Assembly: GCA_902789345.1 (NCBI GenBank)
Contig: CADANT010000016.1
Location: 1-64,000 of the forward strand
Origin: an uncultured Ruminococcus sp.
Lineage (GTDB): Bacteria > Bacillota > Clostridia > Oscillospirales > Acutalibacteraceae
DNA: 64,000 nt
Reading direction: 5' to 3'
The notes beneath the pieces are model-generated. The model searched no databases. It saw only the letters and a list, made by a program, of their open reading frames with translations, and had not been told where the DNA came from. Position 1 is the first letter of the stretch. The number at the start of each line of letters is the position of its first letter. Made by a program: the position numbers and the translations under genes. Positions 43,489 through 52,171 of the stretch are shown here, piece by piece.

Positions 43489-44124
43489 TTATCCTTTTTG
43501 TATGTTAATGCTGGGAGTATTGCCTACGATAATATTTTCAGCAACCGGTACAGTTGTAACTACTGTGGTGTAAGTATCCAAATCATCATCTGAGGTTATG
43601 TATACCTTGGCGGTTACCTTTACATTTAATGTATGCTTGGTTTGGTTAATGCCGCAAGAATCAAAGGTGCTTTCCATATCTGTTATCACGCTTGATGATA
43701 GGTATATTTTAACTAAAATTTCAGGACCTCTGCCGTTTAATATTTCAGCACCGCAAAAATCACCTAACCTGTAGTTTACCTCCATTCCACTCATATTCCC
43801 TATTTCTTCTTGGGCGGCTAATGAAATCATAGACTTAAAGCGGTTTGTAGTGACTGTGTTGGTACTTATATTAGTTACAGTGCTTTCATTTGCGTTTACC
43901 TTTACAAAGTCCTCATAGGTATAATTATTTTCGTCCAGTACTTTTAAAACAGCAGTGTTTATGGCGTTGGTGGAAAGCTCTTCTGCCTTTAGTCTGGTTA
44001 AGTCCAAAAAGCTGGGTTCTATCTGACTTTCAAAAATTATGTAAATAGATGCTATAGACAGGAAAAAGCAAACAAGGAATATTTTTCCGCGACTTATTCT
44101 TCTGCTTCTGTGATACCGTTTCAT
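43489..44124 (-). CDS. yunB: sporulation protein YunB-like
   Basis: Protein of 211 residues with a basic N terminus (KRYHRSRRISRGK), one membrane helix (about 18-35) and an extracytoplasmic domain. The pattern SFLDLTRLKAEELSTNAINTAV, INxxVxTNRFKSM-like NTVTTNRFKSMISL and YRLGDFCGAEILNGRGPEI matches the YunB family of sporulation membrane proteins. ATG 44124 (SD AGGGGTG) is preferred over GTG 44133. Its exact function is unknown; Bacillus mutants are affected in sporulation. Confidence 0.82.
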   Translation of the reverse strand: MKRYHRSRRISRGKIFLVCFFLSIASIYIIFESQIEPSFLDLTRLKAEELSTNAINTAVLKVLDENNYTYEDFVKVNANESTVTNISTNTVTTNRFKSMISLAAQEEIGNMSGMEVNYRLGDFCGAEILNGRGPEILVKIYLSSSVITDMESTFDSCGINQTKHTLNVKVTAKVYITSDDDLDTYTTVVTTVPVAENIIVGNTPSINIQKG

Positions 44125-44239
44125 ATTAAACACCCCTAAATCATAATATAAAATAATTTGAATAAGTTGCTTGTATTTTTTTAAAATTTGTTGTTAGCTT
44201 GTTGTTATGTTGTTGTTATTCAAGGTGTATAATTTAGCC

Positions 44240-44392
44240 ATAGAACGATGAACTGGTCAGTTAGATAAGTGCCATATGCTGGCTGACTATGCTGGTTTCT
44301 AGAAAATTTCTCACAAACCGATTTTTCGGTAAACTCTTGTAACCTTAAATGGAAAAGACCTTAGGGCTCGGTTAACCTTCGGTCTTTTTTCG
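44240..44392 (+). ncRNA. candidate small structured RNA, unidentified
   Basis: A -10 TATAAT (44228-44233) with a poor -35 is followed by GUCAGUUAG (44256-44264) pairing with CUGGCUGAC (44279-44287) through G-U pairs, a hairpin ACCGA-UUUU-UCGGU (44317-44330), and a terminator (AAAAGACC 44353-44360 with GGTCTTTT 44381-44388, inner AGG/CCT). About 150 nt, no ORF. It matches no RNA family I recognise (not 6S, SRP, preQ1 or THF type). Confidence 0.45.
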
Positions 44393-44452
44393 TTAAAACG
44401 CAAACACAAATGAGAAAATATATTATAAGTATGCAAGCAAACACAAAATTGT

Positions 44453-44552
44453 CAAGACTGTTCCGGCAAAGTCAATCACAAAATGCAAAGCATATTCGGT
44501 CTTGATAAAAAAATTTCCGCTCTGTTTTTGAAACAAGGGCGGAAATTTTTTT
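44453..44552 (+). ncRNA. second structured noncoding segment ending in a terminator
   Basis: CAAGAC (44453-44458) pairs with GTCTTG (44499-44504), enclosing TGCAAAGCA. Immediately after comes a strong terminator (44507-44520 with 44539-44552, inner TGTTT/AAACA) that could work in both directions. No clear promoter precedes it, so it may belong to a read-through product of the first RNA. Confidence 0.35.
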
Positions 44553-44592
44553 GAAATTTTATATAACCTACTTATATAGTAGATTTACTACA

Positions 44593-44621
44593 TTGACAAT
44601 AAATAAACAAAGTAATATAAT
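44593..44621 (+). promoter_or_regulatory. promoter of the ECF S-component gene
   Basis: Perfect sigma-A promoter: TTGACA (44593-44598), 17-nt spacer, TATAAT (44616-44621), 35 nt before the start. It lies after both upstream terminators, so the structured RNAs are not its leader. Confidence 0.9.
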
Positions 44622-44655
44622 AGTCACTGATGAAAATAATTGGAGATGAGTTTAG

Positions 44656-45195
44656 TTGGAAAATAAAAATTTAATTAAATTGGTTTTTACAGGGCTACTG
44701 GCTGCGCTTGTGTGCGTATCTACTGCAGTGTTGGTTGTTCCTTTGCCAACAGGCGGTTTTGCTAATTTAGGAGATTGCTTTGTTATAATTGCAGGTTATA
44801 TGCTTGGTCCTGTTTACGGAGCTTTGGCAGCCGGAATCGGAGCAGGCTTGTCTGATTTATTTTTAGGCTATGGCATTTATGCCCCGGCAACATTTGTTAT
44901 AAAAGCGATTATGGCAATAGTTGTTTTCTTCATAACTAAAGCGGCCAGAAAAAAGTCTTTTGCTTTACAAATAACCTTAGCGATTGTTGCTGCTGTAGCG
45001 GCTGAAATTGTAATGATAGGCGGTTATTTTGTATTTGAAGTTTGCCTTTACGGTGCACCGGGAGCTTTGGCAGATGTTCTTGGTAATGCTGTACAGGGCG
45101 TATTTGGTTGTGTTACATCTGTTATTGTTTACACTGTTCTTGAAAGGACAAAGCTGTTTAATCAGGCAAATAAATTAACAGGCGTATCGTACTGA
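44656..45195 (+). CDS. ECF transporter S component
   Basis: Membrane protein of 179 residues with about five to six helices and the S-component pattern: LVFTGLLAALVCV at the N terminus, FANLGDCFVIIAGYMLGPVYGALAAGIG, and DLFLGYGIYAPATFVIKAI (quoted as separate parts). It would bind a vitamin or precursor and dock on a shared EcfAAT module encoded elsewhere. The COG4720/HmpT-like group is nearest, but the ligand is uncertain. Start is TTG 44656, with SD GGAGATGAG at 44642. Preceded by a consensus promoter, followed by a terminator. Confidence 0.85.
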   Translation: MENKNLIKLVFTGLLAALVCVSTAVLVVPLPTGGFANLGDCFVIIAGYMLGPVYGALAAGIGAGLSDLFLGYGIYAPATFVIKAIMAIVVFFITKAARKKSFALQITLAIVAAVAAEIVMIGGYFVFEVCLYGAPGALADVLGNAVQGVFGCVTSVIVYTVLERTKLFNQANKLTGVSY

Positions 45196-45217
45196 TATTA
45201 AAATGAATATTCTATTG

Positions 45218-45251
45218 ATAGGTGAACGCATTAGTGTTCACCTATATTTAT
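45218..45251 (+). terminator. terminator after the ECF S-component gene
   Basis: A 10-bp stem (45218-45227 with 45236-45245), 8-nt loop and ATTTATG tail. Confidence 0.75.
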
Positions 45252-45267
45252 GTAAAAAGGTGGTAAT

Positions 45268-46200
45268 ATGAGTAATAGCAGTATTTTTCAAAAGAAGCCC
45301 TTTGTTGTATTGTTTGCTACACTTTCAGCCGTAACATGGGCGTTTGCCTTTCCCCTAATAAAGCTGGGGTTTAATGCATTTGAGATTGCCGATGGCGACA
45401 CAGGTGCAAAAACATTATTTGCCGGCATCAGATTTTTCCTTGCCGGCTTATTAACTTTGGTTGTGGCACTGGTCGGTAGGAAGGATTTTTCAGAAGTTAC
45501 AAAAATAAAAAATACAGGTTGGTTATGCCTGTACTCTGTAGTAAATACTTCTCTGCATTATTTCTTTTTTTATATCGGATTGTCCAATTTAAGCGGTTCA
45601 AGGTCTTCTATAATTGATTCTCTAAGTACATTTTTACTGATAATTTTGGCGTGTATTATATTTAAAAGTGAACACCTTACAGGTAAAAAGATTGTTGGGT
45701 GCGTTTTGGGCTTTGCGGGAATATTGGTTATTAACCTAAGTGTTGACGGAAGTACCGTAACCGATTTTTCGCTTGGTGGTGACGGTATGTTGTTTATGAG
45801 CGCCCTATGCTCCGCATTTGGCGGGGTTTTAACCAGGGTTGTAACACAAAAGGTTGATTCTTTGGTTGCAACAGGTATTAGCCTTGCTTTTGGCGGACTG
45901 ATTATGATTGCAGGCGGTGTGGCAATGGGCGGTTCTATAAAAACAATTACACTGTCCGGAATAGTAATTTTACTGTTATTGGTTTTGGTTTCCACCATAG
46001 GCTTTTCATTGTACAACAAGCTTATAAGCTGTAACCCCGTTGGCGAAGTTGCTATTTTTAACTCTCTTATTCCGGTGTTTGGTGCAATACTTTCGTGTAT
46101 TATATTGGGAGAGGAATTTTATCCTAAGTACATATTAGCAACAGCCTTAGTGGTTGCAGGCGTTTATATAATAAACAGGACAGGAAAAGCTAAGTCATAG
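45268..46200 (+). CDS. EamA/DMT-family transporter
   Basis: Protein of 310 residues with ten hydrophobic segments in two EamA repeats. Visible: ATLSAVTWAFAFPLIKLGFN in repeat 1 (cut to 20), GIRFFLAGLLTL, LSNLSGSRSSIIDSLSTF, then the second repeat from GDGMLFMSALCSAFGG with IFNSLIPVFGAILS. It is likely a drug/metabolite exporter with unknown substrate. SD AAAGGTGG. Its last 11 nt overlap convergently with the cwlD-like gene on the minus strand. Confidence 0.9.
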   Translation: MSNSSIFQKKPFVVLFATLSAVTWAFAFPLIKLGFNAFEIADGDTGAKTLFAGIRFFLAGLLTLVVALVGRKDFSEVTKIKNTGWLCLYSVVNTSLHYFFFYIGLSNLSGSRSSIIDSLSTFLLIILACIIFKSEHLTGKKIVGCVLGFAGILVINLSVDGSTVTDFSLGGDGMLFMSALCSAFGGVLTRVVTQKVDSLVATGISLAFGGLIMIAGGVAMGGSIKTITLSGIVILLLLVLVSTIGFSLYNKLISCNPVGEVAIFNSLIPVFGAILSCIILGEEFYPKYILATALVVAGVYIINRTGKAKS

Positions 46201-46921
46201 TTCTGTTACTGCTGTTATTTATATATTCCAAACAGCCGCAGTATATAGAGAATGCCATTTGTGTTTGGTATTCATCAGTTTTTAATTTTTTCAATTCCGA
46301 TTGGTTTGATATGAAGCCACATTCAACAATTACCGATGGATTTGTACAGTTATAAAGCAGGTAAATATTTTTGCCTGCTTTTTTATTTTCTCTTGTATTG
46401 TCAGGCTGCAGCATCCCTGTAACCGATGACTGTATATTTTCGGCAAGCAATTTGCTGCTTTCGTCATTAGGACTGTAAAATATCTGTGTACCACTGTATT
46501 TTTCCTGCTCGAATTTATTTTGATGAATACTTATTACTACTCTGTTGCTGTCTTTGTTGAATATTTTTAATCGGTTGTGCATATCGGAGACTTTTTTTGA
46601 TTTTATGCTTTCTGTATTTTTGTCATATATTGCAGTATCGTCAGTTCGTATCATTTCTGTTTTGTAGCCGCCTGATAAGAAAAGCTTGTTGAGCTTTTCT
46701 GCAATTTTAAGGTTAATATCCTTTTCGTTTGTACCATCGGGAGCTACAGCTCCACCGTCTTCCCCACCGTGGCCGGCGTCTATAACTATTGTTGGGGGGC
46801 TGTTTTTTGTGGTGCTTGCGGTTGCGGCTGTGTTGCATCCCACAAAAATAGCAGAAATTATAACAATACTTGTTAAAACGATTATCGTAAATAATATTAG
46901 TTGCCGTTTGTTTATAACCAT
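46190..46921 (-). CDS. cwlD: N-acetylmuramoyl-L-alanine amidase, CwlD-like
   Basis: Protein of 243 residues with an N-terminal membrane/signal segment (about 8-28) and an Amidase_3 domain. Zinc-site residues: H and E in IVIDAGHGGEDGG and EKDINLKIAEKL, H in VVISIHQNKF, and the catalytic Glu in SVIVECGFISN. The domain order and HQNKF motif fit CwlD, which makes muramic-delta-lactam in spore cortex. ATG 46921 with SD GGTGG is preferred over GTG 46930. The segment FVGC could be a lipobox. Confidence 0.88.
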   Translation of the reverse strand: MVINKRQLILFTIIVLTSIVIISAIFVGCNTAATASTTKNSPPTIVIDAGHGGEDGGAVAPDGTNEKDINLKIAEKLNKLFLSGGYKTEMIRTDDTAIYDKNTESIKSKKVSDMHNRLKIFNKDSNRVVISIHQNKFEQEKYSGTQIFYSPNDESSKLLAENIQSSVTGMLQPDNTRENKKAGKNIYLLYNCTNPSVIVECGFISNQSELKKLKTDEYQTQMAFSIYCGCLEYINNSSNRTMT

Positions 46922-47029
46922 AATAACCACCGTTCTTATTCTTTAGTAAGATTATATGAGCAGTGTAAAAGGTCTATGCAAAAATTAAAATAATATTTAT
47001 AACTGTGTATGTAAAAAAATTTGTTTTTG

Positions 47030-47038
47030 TGTTATAAT
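47030..47038 (+). promoter_or_regulatory. extended -10 promoter of dnaD-dnaC
   Basis: TGT-TATAAT (TATAAT 47033-47038), 36 nt before the start codon; -35 is poor. Confidence 0.5.
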
Positions 47039-47074
47039 TAATACTCAAGATTAAGGAAAACAGGTGTGTGAACT

Positions 47075-48205
47075 ATGGAATATTACACAACAGGTGCTGG
47101 TATATGGGGCAATGTATTTGCCGTACCGTCTGATGTTGTAGATAAATATATAAAGCTTGCAGGCGCCGCACAGCTTAAGGTTTTGCTTTGGCTGCTGCGT
47201 AATAATGGCAGACGACAGCAAATAACAGCCAATGATATTGGCGCTGCATTAAATATGAACCCTATTGATGTTAAGGATTGTATGGAATTTTGGATAAGTG
47301 TTGGCTTATTCTCTAAAAATGATAAGGGAAATACTGTCAGCGACAGCCAAAATAAAAGCAATGTAAACTACATACAACAAACAGATGAGGGCAGTTATTC
47401 TGACAATAAAAATAACGAACAAGAAATGCCTGATGTTAATACAGAGGTACAGAATAATATTGACAATAAGCTTACGGAGATAAAAAGTGATATGGACAGT
47501 TATGTTCCCCCTAAAAGAACTATAGCTAAAGCCCAAAAGCCGGACCCTATTGAGGTGGCACAGCGTATTTCTCAGGATGAAAGTTTTTCTGCACTGCTTA
47601 CCGAGACAGAGCAAATTTTGGGAAGACCGCTTACACATAACGACTCCTCTACCCTTTTGATGATACACGACCAAGACGGACTGCCATATGAGGTTATTAC
47701 TATGATTTTGTACTTTGCCAAGTCAGAAAACAAGCTTAAAATGAGTTATATAGAGGCTTTAGGCAGAGAATGGGGCAGCGCTGAAATTGATACCCTTGAA
47801 AAAGCAGAGGAAAGAATTAATGACATACTAAGCAGGAAAACTGCATGGAGCATAGCAAGTGAAGCATTTGGACTAAAGCTTAGCGGTTCACCGTCAAAAA
47901 GACAAATTGAGTATGCTGATCTGTGGATAAACAGGTGGGGCTATACACCGGAAATGCTGAGAATTGCCTATGAAATTTGTATGAACAGCAGAGGCGAATT
48001 TAACCTAAGCTATGTTAACGGTATAATTAAAAAATGGCACGCAAACGGTATAATGACTGAAGAGGACATTAAAAATAAGGCTAAAACTCAAGATAATTCG
48101 TCACAATCAAAAGGTGGCTCAAATAATAAATCCTCTAAAAATTCAAATGATGGCGATACCTCATATGATATAAATGCCTTTAAGAATTTTGATATATTTG
48201 ACTAA
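47075..48205 (+). CDS. DnaD-domain replication initiation protein
   Basis: Protein of 376 residues. The N-terminal winged-helix region (about 20-85, KVLLWLLRNNGRR...IGAALNMNPIDVKDCMEFW) is followed by an acidic linker and two DnaB_2/DnaD-type domains (about 165-235 and 255-330). The second ends with the YxxxIxxxW-like pattern SYVNGIIKKWHANG. It likely helps open and remodel oriC or restart sites and load helicase with the downstream DnaC-like ATPase (48 bp apart). A Ser/Asn-rich tail follows. A short upstream SD is not clear. Confidence 0.88.
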   Translation: MEYYTTGAGIWGNVFAVPSDVVDKYIKLAGAAQLKVLLWLLRNNGRRQQITANDIGAALNMNPIDVKDCMEFWISVGLFSKNDKGNTVSDSQNKSNVNYIQQTDEGSYSDNKNNEQEMPDVNTEVQNNIDNKLTEIKSDMDSYVPPKRTIAKAQKPDPIEVAQRISQDESFSALLTETEQILGRPLTHNDSSTLLMIHDQDGLPYEVITMILYFAKSENKLKMSYIEALGREWGSAEIDTLEKAEERINDILSRKTAWSIASEAFGLKLSGSPSKRQIEYADLWINRWGYTPEMLRIAYEICMNSRGEFNLSYVNGIIKKWHANGIMTEEDIKNKAKTQDNSSQSKGGSNNKSSKNSNDGDTSYDINAFKNFDIFD

Positions 48206-48253
48206 GTGGATTTGCTTTTAAATTGAACTTTATACTCGCAGGGAGGAAATTCA

Positions 48254-49249
48254 ATGGGATATGATAAAAGTATATATATAGAAGCTGACAGTATAATGCA
48301 GCAAAGGCGAAACACCGCCATAAAAAATGCCGACATAGCTAAAGCTGAGTTCTACAAAAAATACCCACAGGCTGAACAGCTTGACAAAGAGCTTGCCTCT
48401 ACCCTGTCCCAAATTACCCGCCTTATGATTAAGGGTGGCATTGACTTAAAAGAGGCTCTGTTACAGCTTAAAGAAAATAATTTAGCAACACAGAATAAGC
48501 TAAAATCAATATATAGGTCTGCGGGAATTAATGCAGAGGACCTAGAGCCGAAATTTGTTTGCAGTAAATGCTGTGATAAGGGAAATATAGACGGCAAAAT
48601 GTGCGACTGCTATAAAAAGTTAGTAAAAGATATTGCCTGCAATAACTTGAACAAGCTTTCTCCGTTTAGATTGTCGTCCTTTGATACATTTTTGCTGAAA
48701 TATTACAACAATAATGATAAAAAAGATTGTAACCCGACCGATCGTGAAAGAATGTCAAAATATTTTGACTACTGCAAGGAGTATGCCGCGGGCTTTAGTG
48801 AAAATTCAAGAAATATACTTATGCGTGGAAATACCGGCTTGGGTAAAACTCACCTTTCACTTGCTATAGCAAAAACCGTTATTGAAAATGGCTTTGGCGT
48901 TATTTACTGTTCTACCCCGGAAATTTTGGCAAGACTTGAAAAGGAGCGCTTTGGAAAAATTGAAACAGATGAGGATTCCGAAGAAACATTAAAAACCTGT
49001 GACCTGCTTATTCTTGACGACCTTGGCTCTGAATTTCATACTGCTTTTACTAAGAACACAATTTATAACATAATTAATTTTAGACTAATACATCAAAAGC
49101 CTACAATCATCAGCACAAATCTTGAATTTGAAGATTTGGAGGCTATATACTCAAAAAGACTTATTTCAAGACTTATGGGCGAGTATGTAATAATGAATTT
49201 TGTCGGCACAGATGTGCGACAGTTAAAAAGACTGGAAAAATATAAATAA
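48254..49249 (+). CDS. DnaC-like helicase-loader ATPase
   Basis: AAA+ ATPase of 331 residues (DnaC/DnaI-type). The N-terminal half has a possible zinc-binding Cys cluster (CSKCCDKGN then CDCY, about 99-117). The ATPase shows Walker A MRGNTGLGKTHLS, Walker B LLILDDLGSE, sensor 1 TIISTNLEF and an Arg finger region SKRLISRL. It loads the replicative helicase together with the DnaD-domain protein. SD is GGGAGG. Followed by a terminator. Confidence 0.92.
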   Translation: MGYDKSIYIEADSIMQQRRNTAIKNADIAKAEFYKKYPQAEQLDKELASTLSQITRLMIKGGIDLKEALLQLKENNLATQNKLKSIYRSAGINAEDLEPKFVCSKCCDKGNIDGKMCDCYKKLVKDIACNNLNKLSPFRLSSFDTFLLKYYNNNDKKDCNPTDRERMSKYFDYCKEYAAGFSENSRNILMRGNTGLGKTHLSLAIAKTVIENGFGVIYCSTPEILARLEKERFGKIETDEDSEETLKTCDLLILDDLGSEFHTAFTKNTIYNIINFRLIHQKPTIISTNLEFEDLEAIYSKRLISRLMGEYVIMNFVGTDVRQLKRLEKYK

Positions 49250-49285
49250 TATATACATATTTGCATTAAATGAATTAGTGTACAA

Positions 49286-49332
49286 AAAAGCTCTGTTGCC
49301 TGTATTATTTTCAGACAGCAGAGCTTTTTATG
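49286..49332. terminator. bidirectional terminator between dnaC-like and nitroreductase genes
   Basis: A 12-bp stem, AAAGCTCTGTTG with CAGCAGAGCTTT (one G-T pair), flanked by A and T runs so that it can end both the dnaC-side and the convergent nitroreductase transcripts. Confidence 0.85.
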
Positions 49333-49362
49333 TTTTATTTATGCAGTAACATATTCAGGTTA

Positions 49363-49881
49363 TCAAAAATTATTTCTTGATGAAATATCGGCAATAGGTA
49401 AACGGTCGCTGTGCTTTGCACTTGGCTTTTGGTCAGGATAGCCTATAGGAAGTAAGGCTACAACCTTGTAGTTTTCAGGAATATTCAACACGCTTTTGGC
49501 TATTGCAGGGTCAAAAGAGCCCACCCAGGTTGAGCCTAGTCCCAAAGAAGTGGCTTCAAGCATTATATGTGTTGCGACTATGCTGGCGTCAACTATGCCT
49601 TCGTCGGCGTTATCATATTTACGCTTCCATGACTTTTCTGTGTCGTAGCATACTACCATCATAAGCGGAGCGTTGAATGTGTATCGTGTGCATTTGTTTT
49701 CGTCCAAAGCCTTTATTTTTTCTTTGTCGGTTAAAACGAGTATTCTTTGTGGCTGAAAGTTTACAGCTGTAGGTGCAAGTTGTGCGGCTTGCAGCAGAGC
49801 ATCGATTTTTTCCTCTTCAACCGGTTTATCTTCAAATTTTCTGCAAGAATATCTTTCCTGCGCTAATTTTAAAAAATCCAT
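49363..49881 (-). CDS. nitroreductase-family FMN protein
   Basis: Protein of 172 residues with the nitroreductase fold. The start RYSCRKFEDKPV carries the FMN-binding Arg pattern, then AAQLAPTAVNFQP, and the C-terminal half has GLGSTWVGSFD and VALLPIGYPDQKP. These enzymes reduce nitro groups or quinones with NAD(P)H; the substrate is unknown. It is a single gene on the minus strand. Confidence 0.92.
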   Translation of the reverse strand: MDFLKLAQERYSCRKFEDKPVEEEKIDALLQAAQLAPTAVNFQPQRILVLTDKEKIKALDENKCTRYTFNAPLMMVVCYDTEKSWKRKYDNADEGIVDASIVATHIMLEATSLGLGSTWVGSFDPAIAKSVLNIPENYKVVALLPIGYPDQKPSAKHSDRLPIADISSRNNF

Positions 49882-50176
49882 TGTGTATGCCTCTTTCCTA
49901 AAATTTTGATTATTTATGACAATTTTCAGCTTAAAAACTGTATTGCCACATATAATTGCCTGTTGGCCTGCAAAATTGTATGATATAGGTTAAAACTTTG
50001 CACGGTATCTGTTAAGCAATTCAGTAAGCAAAACCGAAAAATTTTCCGGTATTCCCACTAAGTTGGATGTTAACACATTAGCTTATTAAAGTCAAGTAAT
50101 CTTCTGTAAAACAAATTATGTACCGGTTGCTACAAGTGCTTATGCAGTGCCCGGTACATAATTTTTGTTTATATAT
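49882..50176. other. intergenic region with a terminator of the L,D-transpeptidase gene
   Basis: The 295-bp gap holds a 14-bp dyad (50113-50126 with 50151-50164), which on the minus strand is followed by GTTTTACAG and ends the downstream minus-strand gene. A weak dyad CCGAAAAATTTTCCGG lies near 50033. I see no gene. Confidence 0.7.
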
Positions 50177-51901
50177 TTACTGATCTGAGTTGTCGGTTTT
50201 GTCTGTGTCCTCTGACTTTTGGTAGATTACAACAGGTGTGCCCACTGCAACCTTTTCGTACATTTCCTGTACCTTGTCATACGGTGTGTTTATACAGCCG
50301 TGAGAACCGTCATAAGTATATGTGTTTCCGCCGTACTCATAGTCGGCTCTCCATGTAGAATCGTGAATACCTATGCCGTCATAGGTAACAGCCAGCCAGT
50401 AGTTTACATAGGTATCCCAAGTTTCACCAACAAGCCTTGCAGGGGATTCTTTATTAAATATATCAAACAGACCGGTTGTGGTATCTCTGCCGTATTTTAA
50501 GCCGGTTACAACAGGTGTAGACACTACAAGCTTGCCTTTTTCGTAGTACCACATATGCTGCATATCAAGGTCAATTTCGATATATGTGTTAGGAACATTA
50601 TACTTGTACACACGGTTTTTAGATGTACAGGTTGTATCCTCTGTTTTGTAGTTGCTGTATATCTTTGTTTTTCCGTCATCAGCCACATAGTAAGCGCAAA
50701 CTCTTACATAATATTTTTTATTTTCTGTAAGCTGTTTTGTCAGGTAAACAGTATCGTCTGTAGTTCCTTGCAGCTTGTAAGGGCCGTTTTTGCTTTCTGA
50801 CATATAAAATGCATAGCCGTCTGCACCGTCAATCGGGTACCATTTAGCCATAACACGCTTGTCACGGCTAAACACTTCAATTTCAGGTGTTTCGGTAACT
50901 GTACCGGTTGAAACCTGACGGTAGTCGCCGTAGTAATATTTACCGTTAGATTTAAAATAAGGTACTACCCTATAGCTGTATGCTTGCTGTTCATATAGAT
51001 TTTTATTTGTATATGTAGTTTTTTTGCCGTCGTTAATTACAGCATATTTAACATATTTACCGACATTCGATTTGTAGACATAATCATATACACTTTCGTC
51101 ATATACCCATTCGCCTTCATATTCATTTTCGTTGTTGCTCATTCTGTAAACAACATAGCCGCTTGCGTTAGCTGACTCGTCCCAAGAAATTGTTAGTGAA
51201 TCGGTCTTTTTAACTATAGTTTCAAGGTTTTGCACCTGTGACGGTGAGGTTGCTGTTTCAACAACCGTGCCCTTGCCACTGTAGGATTTTTTACCGTCTA
51301 CTTCCTTGTATGCAACTACATAATAGCTGTAATAATGTGACGGTGTAAGTCCTTTATCGGAATATTTTTCAGAGCCTTGTACATCACAAATTTTATTGTA
51401 TTTGCCAGACTTTGAATCGCTTCTGTAAACGGTGTATCCGGTAGCTCCCTCAGACTTTGTCCATTTTAATGAAACAGATTTTTCATTTTGTGACACAACT
51501 TGCAAATCTTTTGTATCAACAGGGCTTGCAGCTGTGTTTACTGTTTCGGCCTTGCTGTAGGAACGGTGACTGCCGTCGCCATTGTATGAGCGTATTTGAT
51601 AGCTATACTGCATAGCAGGTGAAACATTAATGTCCATAAATTTTGTTATGTCAGAGTTGTTTAGCTCTGTATAAGGGTTGTACTGACCGTTTGTAGTTTT
51701 GTCAGCACGATAAATAACATATCCGTCAGCATTTATTCCTTTATTCCAGCTTAGTGTAACAGACTTACTTGTTTGACCGCTTGAGCTGAAATCATCAACG
51801 CAGTTTACCTTATTGTCTGCCGACACCACAACGCCAAACAGTGAAAAGCCTACAATCACTGCGGCTGTAATAATTATTTTTCTAACATTATTTTTATTCA
51901 C
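50177..51901 (-). CDS. secreted L,D-transpeptidase with fibronectin-III-like repeats
   Basis: Protein of 574 residues with a signal peptide (about 1-28, cleavage near VSA). Four fibronectin-III-like domains follow (about 33-125, 130-220, 222-330, 340-425; each with a WxxxxxADGYVIYR-like pattern). The C-terminal YkuD domain (about 438-560) has the catalytic motif HGCINTP, preceded by IGIHDS. It should act in the wall as an L,D-transpeptidase that may bind glycan through its repeats. It is the second YkuD enzyme of the window and is of different architecture. SD is AGGAGT. Confidence 0.9.
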   Translation of the reverse strand: MNKNNVRKIIITAAVIVGFSLFGVVVSADNKVNCVDDFSSSGQTSKSVTLSWNKGINADGYVIYRADKTTNGQYNPYTELNNSDITKFMDINVSPAMQYSYQIRSYNGDGSHRSYSKAETVNTAASPVDTKDLQVVSQNEKSVSLKWTKSEGATGYTVYRSDSKSGKYNKICDVQGSEKYSDKGLTPSHYYSYYVVAYKEVDGKKSYSGKGTVVETATSPSQVQNLETIVKKTDSLTISWDESANASGYVVYRMSNNENEYEGEWVYDESVYDYVYKSNVGKYVKYAVINDGKKTTYTNKNLYEQQAYSYRVVPYFKSNGKYYYGDYRQVSTGTVTETPEIEVFSRDKRVMAKWYPIDGADGYAFYMSESKNGPYKLQGTTDDTVYLTKQLTENKKYYVRVCAYYVADDGKTKIYSNYKTEDTTCTSKNRVYKYNVPNTYIEIDLDMQHMWYYEKGKLVVSTPVVTGLKYGRDTTTGLFDIFNKESPARLVGETWDTYVNYWLAVTYDGIGIHDSTWRADYEYGGNTYTYDGSHGCINTPYDKVQEMYEKVAVGTPVVIYQKSEDTDKTDNSDQ

Positions 51902-52171
51902 TTTAATACTCCTAAATTTAAACTAAAACACTACTAATAACTAATACATGTCTGTATTCATATAACCTTTGTAGAATAATTTTAGCACGGACATATATTT
52001 ATTGCAATACAAGTTTCGACTAATTTAAAGAAAAATTTTATATTATTTTTGTCCTAAAATATACAGGCAATGTATGTGCCACAGAGCTAAAAGCATTGAT
52101 TTTAAATGCAATAAGTAATATAATTTACTTGTGAATATAACCACAGTAGCTTGAAATTGGAAGTGGATTTT

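Noticed and set aside
44228..44655. Riboswitch controlling the ECF S-component gene
   Set aside because: Two terminators and then a perfect TTGACA-17-TATAAT promoter lie between the structured segments and the gene.
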